NCBI GenBank assembly: GCA_900768735.1
Contig: CAAGDZ010000467.1
Location: 1 to 6,872, forward strand
Reading direction: 5' to 3'
Length of the DNA stretch: 6,872 nt
DNA from: Oscillospiraceae bacterium
Lineage (GTDB): Bacteria; Bacillota; Clostridia; Oscillospirales; Ruminococcaceae
Position numbers and translations under genes: made by a program. Within the stretch, counting starts at the first letter, position 1; each line of letters opens with the position of its first letter. The notes beneath the pieces were generated by a model. The model was not told the DNA's origin, made no database searches, and worked only from the letters and a program-made list of their open reading frames with translations. Shown piece by piece: positions 1-5,074 of this stretch.

Positions 1-145
1 CCTCAGGGGCTGTCGCCCCTCAACCCCATTCTCTAACCCCATCCCCAAACCCCTTCCCCTCGGGAAGGGGCTGTTTATCGGGGGCTATCGCCCCTCGTCC
101 CTATTGGGGGCTGTCGCCCCTCAACCCCAATAAACGTTGTAAACC
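1..145. repeat. Gene-free left edge with GC-rich hairpin repeats
   Basis: No convincing gene is visible. A 23-bp sequence occurs twice without mismatch, at 6-28 and 107-129. Each copy contains the hairpin GGGGC-TGTC-GCCCC (6-19 and 107-120), followed by TCAACCCCA. A third hairpin, GGGGC-TATC-GCCCC, lies at 81-94. A separate perfect 9-bp stem with a 3-nt loop is formed by CCCCTTCCC (50-58) and GGGAAGGGG (62-70). A related hairpin, GGGGC-TGCC-GCCCC, recurs at 5301-5314 inside the prophage. The block lies downstream of the leftward peptidase gene. It is probably an intergenic repeat family of the host or phage; whether it marks a prophage boundary cannot be told from this window. Confidence 0.7.
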
Positions 146-180
146 AATGGCGGCTGACATCATAGACATCAGCCGCCATT
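146..180 (-). terminator. Perfect 12-bp stem-loop overlapping the peptidase stop codon
   Basis: AATGGCGGCTGA (146-157) and TCAGCCGCCATT (169-180) are exact inverse complements separated by an 11-nt loop. On the minus strand the last codons of the peptidase (Asn-Gly-Gly-stop) make one arm, so the hairpin begins inside the reading frame. Only short T runs follow on the minus strand, so this is not a textbook intrinsic terminator. It may end or stabilise the lysogeny transcript. Confidence 0.55.
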
Positions 181-600
181 CCACATATCATAAATCTTCA
201 GCGCCTCGACCATAAATTCCTCTGTCACCCCGAAGTATTCCGCAAGCTCCCACACCTCGGTAGCGCCGTTACGCATAGCCGTCCTGAGCCGCCGCAGGCT
301 GACCGTGTTTTTCACCGCCCAGACCGTGGCGCGCCGCTCGCAGCGTCCGCGCGGAACGACCGGACAGTCGGCGTTGTAGAACGACCCCGTCAGGCAGTGC
401 CCCAGCTCGTGCGCGCTCTTGACCTTCAAGTCCGCGGCGCTTTTCACCTTGCGCGGGTCTATCGCAATTATGCAGAAGTTGTCAAAGGTGTGGCTTATCG
501 CTTCTTCCTTGCCGTTCATTTTCATGTCGATTATTGGTATGTCGTTTTCTTCGGCTATTTTGTAAAGTCGTTTCAATTCTAAGTCACTCTCCTTATCCAT
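169..600 (-). CDS. ImmA/IrrE-type zinc metallopeptidase (M78-like)
   Basis: A 143-residue soluble, cytoplasmic protein of the ImmA/IrrE type (DUF955, PF06114). Members cleave or inactivate a partner XRE repressor, as ImmA does to ImmR of ICEBs1. The zinc motif HELGH is at residues 64-68, followed by the family-typical CLTGSFYN. E88 in CERRATVWA sits where the family usually has an E-x-x-A-x-x-W/F-A helix and is the likely third zinc ligand. The C-terminal part (TEVWELAEYFGVTEEFM) is also characteristic. The start at 600 (MDKESDLEL) was chosen because the in-frame extension to an ATG at 693 gives residues unlike the family. Neither start has a clear Shine-Dalgarno sequence. The gene lies 197 nt downstream of the repressor on the same strand, as in other repressor/peptidase pairs. 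The family assignment is strong; cleavage of this neighbour is inferred. Confidence 0.9.
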   Translation of the reverse strand: MDKESDLELKRLYKIAEENDIPIIDMKMNGKEEAISHTFDNFCIIAIDPRKVKSAADLKVKSAHELGHCLTGSFYNADCPVVPRGRCERRATVWAVKNTVSLRRLRTAMRNGATEVWELAEYFGVTEEFMVEALKIYDMWNGG

Positions 601-797
601 GCGGGATTCGCAATTCCGCAAGCCTGCTGCAGCAAAAATCAAACACCTTGCGGCTTTGTGACTGAGGGATTGCGTAGTCGCTTTCGATAGCATTTAAAAG
701 CCTGTGCCGTCTGCACTATCATCGCGGAGAGCGTTAGATAACACTATCCACTCCTAGCTGGTGCAGAGAACGCCGTACCCCCTCGCCGGTGCCGCTC
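601..797. other. Gap between repressor and peptidase, no convincing gene
   Basis: The 197 nt between the two leftward genes hold no convincing gene. The minus strand can be read as an N-terminal extension of the peptidase from 693, or as a peptide of about 27 codons from an ATG at 722, but neither has a suitable ribosome-binding site. The minus-strand stretch around 640-680 contains CAATCCCTCAGTCAC, which resembles intergenic repeat elements common in gut Clostridia. That resemblance is from memory. The segment may be a degenerate repeat insertion that separated two genes usually lying closer together. Confidence 0.4.
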
Positions 798-1166
798 TCA
801 CTTCTTCCTCTTTTTACCGCCGTCCTCTTTTTTCTCCTGCTCCTTGCTCTTTCTCAGCTCAAGATGCAGCTTTGCCAGCGTCAGTACATCATCCAGCACC
901 TCGTTGTCAATTTCGGTGTCGCCGAACAGCGCAAACTTCAGCTTATCGTCGGGTACTTTCGGGTCCTCGTCAACCGACAGCAGATGGTTTACATCGGTAT
1001 CGAAAAAAGCAGCGAGCTTGCACAGATTCTCAAAGTTAGGCTCGCGCCTGCCGGTCTCGTAAAGGCTGTACGCCTGCTTTGTCATGCCGAGATACTCAGC
1101 TATCACCGTCTGTGATACGCCCTTTTCACGGCGGAGCTGTTTAAGATTTTCCGAAAAAACACTCAT
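798..1166 (-). CDS. XRE-family (Cro/cI-type) lysogeny repressor
   Basis: A 122-residue DNA-binding repressor with an N-terminal helix-turn-helix of the HTH_3 class at residues 5-63: LKQLRREKGVSQTVIAEYL followed by GMTKQAYSLYETGRREP. F54-F55 and the NHLL segment (60-63) end the domain as usual. The rest is a short acidic linker, one predicted helix (about 87-106) and a very basic tail (KSKEQEKKEDGGKKRKK). There is no S24/LexA-like self-cleavage domain, so induction probably uses the downstream peptidase. The ATG at 1166 lies 12 nt after AGAAAGGA, slightly far. An upstream in-frame TTG at 1199 would overrun that ribosome-binding site and is less likely. Transcription probably starts at the perfect promoter at 1256-1284. 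The role as prophage repressor is inferred from domain and divergent position. Confidence 0.9.
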   Translation of the reverse strand: MSVFSENLKQLRREKGVSQTVIAEYLGMTKQAYSLYETGRREPNFENLCKLAAFFDTDVNHLLSVDEDPKVPDDKLKFALFGDTEIDNEVLDDVLTLAKLHLELRKSKEQEKKEDGGKKRKK

Positions 1167-1255
1167 AGCTATGATTTTTCCTTTCTTATTGAGGTACAAA
1201 TACGGGTTTGAAAAAAGATTACCTCATTTAACGGATTTTACATCCTGATAAGAAT

Positions 1256-1284
1256 ATTATATCTACATTTTGTTGAAATGTCAA
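1256..1284 (-). promoter_or_regulatory. Consensus sigma-A promoter for repressor operon
   Basis: On the minus strand a perfect -35 TTGACA (1284-1279) and perfect -10 TATAAT (1261-1256) are separated by exactly 17 nt. Transcription would start near 1249 and give a leader of roughly 80 nt before the repressor ATG at 1166. The -35 lies inside the palindrome TTGA-AATG-TCAA (1273-1284), so a protein bound there could autoregulate. Confidence 0.85.
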
Positions 1285-1342
1285 GGTTGATTTCGCCGTG
1301 AATCGTCAAACCACACAAAAAATCAACATAAAGTCAACATAA
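1271..1342. promoter_or_regulatory. Candidate repressor operator cluster
   Basis: The hexamer TGTTGA lies at 1271-1276, and its inverse TCAACA at 1323-1328 and 1334-1339. The last two sit in a direct repeat, TCAACATAA (1323-1331 and 1334-1342), spaced 11 bp, about one helical turn. Another TCAACA lies at 1461-1466. A 12-bp palindrome, TTGAAATGTCAA, spans 1273-1284 over the repressor promoter -35. Recurrence of one half-site between divergent promoters is what repressor binding sites look like; binding itself is inferred. Confidence 0.5.
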
Positions 1343-1396
1343 TGTTTTCGTATTTACAGCATATTTCACAAAAATGAAAAATCTGCGTACAAACAG

Positions 1397-1425
1397 TTGA
1401 CAAACGGCTAAGGATGTGGTAAGAT
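1397..1425 (+). promoter_or_regulatory. Rightward early promoter with extended -10
   Basis: Perfect -35 TTGACA (1397-1402), a 17-nt spacer, and -10 TAAGAT (1420-1425) preceded by TGG (1417-1419), an extended -10 TGn. Transcription would start near 1432 and give a leader of about 135 nt before the first gene at 1567. It faces away from the repressor promoter, with about 110 nt between the two -35 boxes, and probably drives the zinc-ribbon/TerS/replication operon. Confidence 0.8.
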
Positions 1426-1460
1426 ATAGACAACGAAAGGTTGAGAAAGTTCGAAGAAGT

Positions 1461-1478
1461 TCAACAACGCGTTGCAAC
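1461..1478. promoter_or_regulatory. Overlapping palindromes in the early leader
   Basis: Just downstream of the rightward promoter, CAACGCGTTG (1465-1474) and GTTGCAAC (1471-1478) are two perfect palindromes sharing GTTG. A TCAACA half-site (1461-1466) overlaps the first. They could be an operator that blocks elongation or a second regulator's site. This is inferred from symmetry alone. Confidence 0.35.
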
Positions 1479-1566
1479 GCTTTTCACTTAACCTAAAGAA
1501 AGTATAGCACACGCGGTGTACAATAAAACGGTCTTCTCAAAATTTTCACAAAGAAAGGATGATTTT

Positions 1567-1821
1567 ATGTTCAGATGTGTTAAGTGCGGCAGGAGATATG
1601 CCGCCGACGAGCTTTCCCACAGCATTTCCTACCGCGGCGAGTATCAGGGCAGAGCCGCCTATGAGCGCGAGCCGTGCTGTCCGTTCTGCGGGGGTGATGT
1701 TGAGTGCGCGTTCAGCGAAGAGCCGCTCCCGCTGGATATTTTCGACGAGATAAACGAGATATTCAACAGGCAGTTGTCTGAGGCTCAGAAGGCAAAATCC
1801 GCAGTAAAGGGGGTATTTTAG
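1567..1821 (+). CDS. Small zinc-ribbon protein, first gene of rightward operon
   Basis: An 84-residue protein of unknown function that I do not recognise as a named family. An N-terminal CVKC pair (C4, C7) and a CCPFCGG group (C37, C38, C41) form a likely four-cysteine zinc ribbon, with a further cysteine at 47. The C-terminal half (DIFDEINEIFNRQLSEAQKAK) looks helical and amphipathic and may bind a partner. The ATG at 1567 was chosen because AAAGGA (1554-1559) lies exactly 7 nt upstream. A longer reading from GTG 1516 has no such site. The stop overlaps the TerS GTG by one base (TAGTG), so the two are probably translationally coupled. As first gene after the lytic promoter it could be a regulator or a packaging accessory; a Cro function is not supported because no helix-turn-helix is visible. 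Confidence 0.8.
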   Translation: MFRCVKCGRRYAADELSHSISYRGEYQGRAAYEREPCCPFCGGDVECAFSEEPLPLDIFDEINEIFNRQLSEAQKAKSAVKGVF

Positions 1822-2813
1822 TGAAGGCAAAATACGGATACTGGCTTTTCGGCGAGGGTCTGGAGAAAATCCGCGGCTATGCGGCGGAGGGATTGGATAT
1901 AGCTGCGGTCGCCGAGAAAATCGGCGTGGACAGAACCACGTTTGCGAGGTGGTGCAGGCGCTTTCCCGTGCTGGCGGAGCTGTTCTGCAAGGATAGCGAG
2001 AGCGCCGAGCATGACGGCGAGAATAGTGACTGCGACCCACACCCCGCACCTTATGACTGCGAGAACAGCGACTGCGACCCGCAACCCGCCGCGCATGACG
2101 GCGAGAGCCGCGACTGCGCCCCCCGCGAGTGCGACCCGCACCCCGCACCTTATGACAGCGAGAACAGCGACTGCACCCCGCACCCCGCCGAGCATGACGG
2201 TGAGAGCCGCGACTGCGCCCCCCGCGAGTGCGACCCGCACCCCGCACCTTATGACTGCGAGAGCCGCTACTGCGACCCGCACCCCGCACCTTATGACTGC
2301 GAGAACAGCGACTGCGCCCCGCACCCCGCCGCACCTTATGACTGCGACAACAGCGAGTGCGACCCGCACCCCGCCGAGCATGATGGTGAGAATAGCGACT
2401 GCGACCCCTGCGAAAGCACCCCCACCACCGCTTTTTCTTATACCCCTACAGACAACAAAACGTGTAATTACCTTGAAATCAGCGGCTACCCCGACAACAA
2501 AACGCGTAACATCAAAAAAACGCAGGACAGCGGCTCAACCTCCGAAAGCCGCCGCCGCGCCGACAGACTGGTCGAAAACGCGCTGTTAAAGCGCGCGGTC
2601 GGCTACACCGTTCAGGAAATCACGCGTCAGCCGAGCAAGGACACCGGCGAGCTTGAGATAACCAAAATCGTCGAAAAGGACGTGATGCCCAGCACCGCGG
2701 CGCAGGTGTTCTGGCTGAAAAACCGCTGCGGCTGGGACGCTGACGGCGTGCAGAGCGCGGACGAGGACGAGTGCGGCGGCGTGGTACTGCTCCCGCCCGT
2801 GGACGGTGACTGA
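1821..2813 (+). CDS. terS: Phage terminase small subunit with Cys/Asp/Pro repeat insert
   Basis: A 330-residue DNA-recognition subunit of the packaging motor. Residues 1-57 match the N-terminal part of Clostridia phage TerS proteins: YGYWLFGEGLEKIRGYA, then a helix-turn-helix, VAEKIGVDRTTFARWCRRFP. Residues 246-305 match the C-terminal part: LVENALLKRAVGY, then ITKIVEKDVMPSTAAQVFWLKNRCGW. In relatives I remember these blocks are almost adjacent, giving roughly 150-180 residues. Here about 185 residues lie between them, of which 62-199 are a tandem-repeat array with 16 cysteines. Both domains look intact and the array keeps frame, so the protein may well be functional. GTG start with AAAGGGGG (1806-1813) 7 nt upstream; the stop is one base from the next ATG. 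The order of domains is seen; DNA recognition is known for the family; the insert's role is unknown. Confidence 0.88.
   Translation: MKAKYGYWLFGEGLEKIRGYAAEGLDIAAVAEKIGVDRTTFARWCRRFPVLAELFCKDSESAEHDGENSDCDPHPAPYDCENSDCDPQPAAHDGESRDCAPRECDPHPAPYDSENSDCTPHPAEHDGESRDCAPRECDPHPAPYDCESRYCDPHPAPYDCENSDCAPHPAAPYDCDNSECDPHPAEHDGENSDCDPCESTPTTAFSYTPTDNKTCNYLEISGYPDNKTRNIKKTQDSGSTSESRRRADRLVENALLKRAVGYTVQEITRQPSKDTGELEITKIVEKDVMPSTAAQVFWLKNRCGWDADGVQSADEDECGGVVLLPPVDGD
2004..2417 (+). repeat. Nine-unit in-frame tandem repeat inside terS
   Basis: Residues 62-199 of TerS are nine units with a 14-residue (42-nt) base form such as APYDCENSDCDPHP. Two units are extended by five residues (CAPRE) to 19 and one by one to 15; the last ends DCDPCES. 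Six units carry a C-x4-C pair (80/85, 99/104, 132/137, 146/151, 160/165, 175/180). A higher-order repeat of 99 nt is visible: 2094-2156 and 2193-2255 are identical over 63 nt except one silent change (ggc/ggt, Gly). All length changes are multiples of three. The near-identity points to recent duplication by slippage or unequal recombination. Confidence 0.92.
2451..2509 (+). repeat. Diverged 42-nt-spaced repeat after the main array
   Basis: GACAACAAAACGTGTAA (2451-2467) and GACAACAAAACGCGTAA (2493-2509) differ at one base and are offset by 42 nt, the same period as the main array. They encode DNKTCN and DNKTRN in the TerS linker. The flanking sequence is not similar to the Cys-rich units, so this may be an older duplication or coincidence. 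Confidence 0.5.
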
Positions 2814-2814
2814 C

Positions 2815-3600
2815 ATGACCCCGAACAGAATGCACAGCGACAGCGGGTACATAAAGCTCTACCGCCGTATAACCGAATGGCGGTGGTACTCCGACCCCGT
2901 GATGTTCAGAGTGTTTGTACACCTTTTGTTGACGGCGAATTACGAGGACGCCGAGTGGCGGGATATGATTATAAAGCGCGGTCAGAGGGTGACGAGCGTA
3001 CCGCATCTTGCGGAAGAACTTGGCATGAACAAGGAAACCTTGCGTTACGCGCTTAAACGGCTCGCAAACAGCGGGGAAATTTCCCGCTGCGGAAACTCGA
3101 AATATACGATTATAACGGTGAATAACTACAATGAGTATCAGGAAAATTCCGCGCAGATTACACGCTGTTCACAGACAGATTACTGTCAGAATACAAGCGA
3201 GCTCGGCACAATTAAAGAAGAAAAAGAAGAAAAAGAAGAAAAAGAAGAAGAAGAAAGTACGTACGGACGAACCGAAAACGCCCTTTTTAAAAAATCTATT
3301 CCCGAAAAACAAAAGGACGAGTGCAGACAGCCAAGAACTGACAGCCGCTATTCGGCAGAAAGGGAGCAGGAGCTGCAAAAGGCACTGACCGAAAGCTACG
3401 GTAAGGAAACCGTGGAGCTGTACGCGCAGAGATTTTTGCAGTGGAGCTTGAAAAAGGGCGCGGCAGTACCGATGTATCAGACGATAGAAAAGTGGATAGG
3501 GCGCGACGGCGTGAAGCCGCTCTCCGAGCGGGAGAGCGATACGCACAGCAGTCTGGACACAGACAAGCTTGAAAGGCAGATGCTGGAGTTTTATATGTAA
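2815..3600 (+). CDS. Winged-helix phage replication initiator-like protein
   Basis: A 261-residue protein of the type annotated in Firmicutes phages as replisome organiser or DnaD-like initiator. The N-terminal part (GYIKLYRRITEWRWYSDPVMFRVFVHLLLTANYE in two recognisable blocks, about 11-44) and the winged helix at 58-103 (RVTSVPHLAEELGMNKETLRYALKR, wing SKYTIITVNNYNEYQ) are typical. A charged Lys/Glu linker follows (134-147). The C-terminal block at 180-233 (ESYGKETVELYAQRF, YQTIEKWIGRDG) resembles the end of such proteins. Known relatives bind origin DNA and recruit helicase. The ATG at 2815 lies one base after the TerS stop; an in-frame GTG at 2806 is possible. The Shine-Dalgarno is weak, so coupled translation is likely. 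Position between TerS and TerL is unusual. A transcription-regulator role is the alternative. Confidence 0.8.
   Translation: MTPNRMHSDSGYIKLYRRITEWRWYSDPVMFRVFVHLLLTANYEDAEWRDMIIKRGQRVTSVPHLAEELGMNKETLRYALKRLANSGEISRCGNSKYTIITVNNYNEYQENSAQITRCSQTDYCQNTSELGTIKEEKEEKEEKEEEESTYGRTENALFKKSIPEKQKDECRQPRTDSRYSAEREQELQKALTESYGKETVELYAQRFLQWSLKKGAAVPMYQTIEKWIGRDGVKPLSERESDTHSSLDTDKLERQMLEFYM
3214..3255 (+). repeat. Purine-only (GAA/AAA)n codon repeat
   Basis: A 42-nt run made only of A and G encodes KEEKEEKEEKEEEE in the linker of the replication-type protein. It is built on a 9-nt unit, AAAGAAGAA. Low-complexity charged linkers are common in this family. The polypurine strand can slip by codon units, or out of frame at its A runs. 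Confidence 0.9.
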
Positions 3601-3610
3601 AATACAATCG

Positions 3611-3628
3611 GAAAGGAGCATTCATACG
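3611..3628 (+). promoter_or_regulatory. Strong TerL ribosome-binding site with ACG in place of ATG
   Basis: AAAGGAG (3612-3618) is the strongest Shine-Dalgarno in the window. Seven nt downstream, in the TerL frame, is ACG (3626-3628), not ATG. The zinc-ribbon, TerS and portal genes all use exactly 7 nt between ribosome-binding site and start. In frame, ATT at 3620 is too close (1 nt), TTG at 3569 precedes the site, and ATG at 3680 is 61 nt away. A T-to-C change in the original ATG, or a base-call error, fits best. Confidence 0.65.
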
Positions 3629-5074
3629 AAACCTTACACAACCATATTCTGGCGGCCACAGCCAAAACAAGAAGCTTTCATGCGCCGCAGCGAATACGAA
3701 GCCCTCTACGGCGGGGCGGCGGGCGGCGGCAAGTCCGACGCGCTGCTGGCAGAGGCGCTCAGACAAGTCCATATCCCGCACTACAGAGGGCTTATCCTCA
3801 GAAAGACCTACCCGCAGTTATCCGAGCTTATCGACCGCTCGAGGGAGCTGTACGGCGCGGCATTTCCGAAAGCGACCTACAATCAGACGGGACACTGCTG
3901 GACATTTCCAAGCGGCGCTAAAATCTACTTCGGCGCGATGCAGTACACAAAGGACAGGATTTCTTATCAGGGCAAGCGGTACGACTTTATCGGCTTTGAC
4001 GAGCTGACCCACTTTACATGGGAGGAGTACAGCTATATGTTCTCCCGCAACCGTCCGGGCGGCGAGGGGACGCGGGTGTACATCAGAGCTACGGCGAACC
4101 CGGGCGGCATAGGTCATGCGTGGGTAAAACAGCGGTTTATCACCGCCGGAAAGCCGATGACCCCGATAAAAAGCGACTACACCGTCTACGACCCCGAGGG
4201 CAAGCCGATAACCCTGTCGCGCAGCCGCATATTTATCCCCGCGAGCGTGTACGACAACAAAAAATTGCTTGCAAACGACCCGAATTATCTCGCGAGCCTT
4301 GCGATGCTCCCCCGCGCCGAGAAGAACGCCCTGCTGTACGGCGACTGGGACAGCTTTTCGGGACAGGTGTTCACCGAGTGGCGCGACGAGCCGGAGCATT
4401 ACCGCGACAGGCTGTGGACGCACGTCATCGAGCCGTTTAAAATCCCGCAGGACTGGACTGTGGTGCGCGGCTTTGACTTTGGCTACGCTAAGCCGTTTTC
4501 GGTCGGGTGGTACGCGGTGGACAGGCGCGGGTGCATCTACCGCATAGCGGAGTATTACGGCTGCACCGACACGCCGAACACCGGCGTAAAGCTTAACCCC
4601 GCCGAGATAGCCGCCGGGATACGCCGCACAGAGCGCGAGAACCCGAACCTGAAGGGCAGGCAGATAACCGGAGTTGCCGACCCGTCAATCTTTGATAGAA
4701 GCCGCGGCGAGAGCGTGGCGGATTTGATGGCACAGCACCCGAACTATGTGCTGTGGAGCCCCGGCGACAACACCCGCATAGCGGGGAAAATGCAGTATCA
4801 CTACCGCCTCAGCTTTGACAAGGACGGCAGACCGATGTTCTACTGCTTCAACACCTGCAAGCATTTTCTGCGTACTATCCCCGCGCTTGTGTATGACGAT
4901 AACAGGGTGGAGGACATCGACACCACGCAGGAGGATCATATCTATGACGAGTGCAGGTATGTGCTGATGGAAAGACCGATGACGGCGCCGGAGAGAGCGG
5001 AAACGCCGTGCCCACAGGATGACCCTTTGGAGCTACATAGGAAGCCGGAGAGCATGGCGTTTTATATGATGTGA
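3626..5074 (+). CDS. terL: Phage terminase large subunit (ATPase and nuclease)
   Basis: The packaging motor: it cuts concatemeric phage DNA and pumps it through the portal using ATP. Counted from 3626 (482 residues), an adenine-contact motif (WRPQPKQEAF, 9-18) is followed by Walker A GGAAGGGKSD (29-38), Walker B DFIGFDE (120-126, D125/E126) and the coupling motif RATANPGG (154-161). The RNase H-like nuclease begins with GFDFGYA (D284), then GVADPS (D352) and, near the end, EDHIYDECRYVLM. All motifs are intact. The start is uncertain: ACG at 3626 fits the ribosome-binding site; TTG at 3569 would overlap the upstream gene and has no site of its own; ATG at 3680 would delete the adenine motif. 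It lies 25 nt after the replication-type gene and is followed by a long non-coding block before portal. The function is very secure; the start is not. Confidence 0.95.
   Translation, partial: TKPYTTIFWRPQPKQEAFMRRSEYEALYGGAAGGGKSDALLAEALRQVHIPHYRGLILRKTYPQLSELIDRSRELYGAAFPKATYNQTGHCWTFPSGAKIYFGAMQYTKDRISYQGKRYDFIGFDELTHFTWEEYSYMFSRNRPGGEGTRVYIRATANPGGIGHAWVKQRFITAGKPMTPIKSDYTVYDPEGKPITLSRSRIFIPASVYDNKKLLANDPNYLASLAMLPRAEKNALLYGDWDSFSGQVFTEWRDEPEHYRDRLWTHVIEPFKIPQDWTVVRGFDFGYAKPFSVGWYAVDRRGCIYRIAEYYGCTDTPNTGVKLNPAEIAAGIRRTERENPNLKGRQITGVADPSIFDRSRGESVADLMAQHPNYVLWSPGDNTRIAGKMQYHYRLSFDKDGRPMFYCFNTCKHFLRTIPALVYDDNRVEDIDTTQEDHIYDECRYVLMERPMTAPERAETPCPQDDPLELHRKPESMAFYMM

Noticed and set aside
601..722. 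Short minus-strand peptide from ATG 722 or N-terminal extension of the peptidase to 693
   Set aside because: No ribosome-binding site at a useful distance, and the sequence looks like a common intergenic repeat, not a conserved protein start.
1519..1524. Second rightward promoter with -10 TACAAT
   Set aside because: No -35-like hexamer at 16-18 nt upstream and only TG directly adjacent, so it is weaker than the promoter at 1397-1425.
1516..1566. Upstream GTG start for the zinc-ribbon gene
   Set aside because: It extends over the ribosome-binding site that serves ATG 1567 and adds residues with no motif.
2004..2417. CRISPR array
   Set aside because: Units are contiguous coding repeats with no unique spacers, and no cas genes are nearby.
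1546..2589. Long open frames in other frames and on the minus strand across the terS repeats
   Set aside because: The 42-nt unit contains no stop in several frames, so repeated copies open all of them; the products are low-complexity and lack ribosome-binding sites, while the TerS frame has recognisable domains at both ends.
3131..3621. Frames giving poly-Lys (plus) and poly-Phe (minus) proteins
   Set aside because: Both are shadows of the GAA/AAA purine tract inside the replication-type gene.
3818..4423. 201-codon minus-strand open frame inside terL
   Set aside because: It is antisense to intact terminase motifs, has no family resemblance, and reflects GC-rich codon use.
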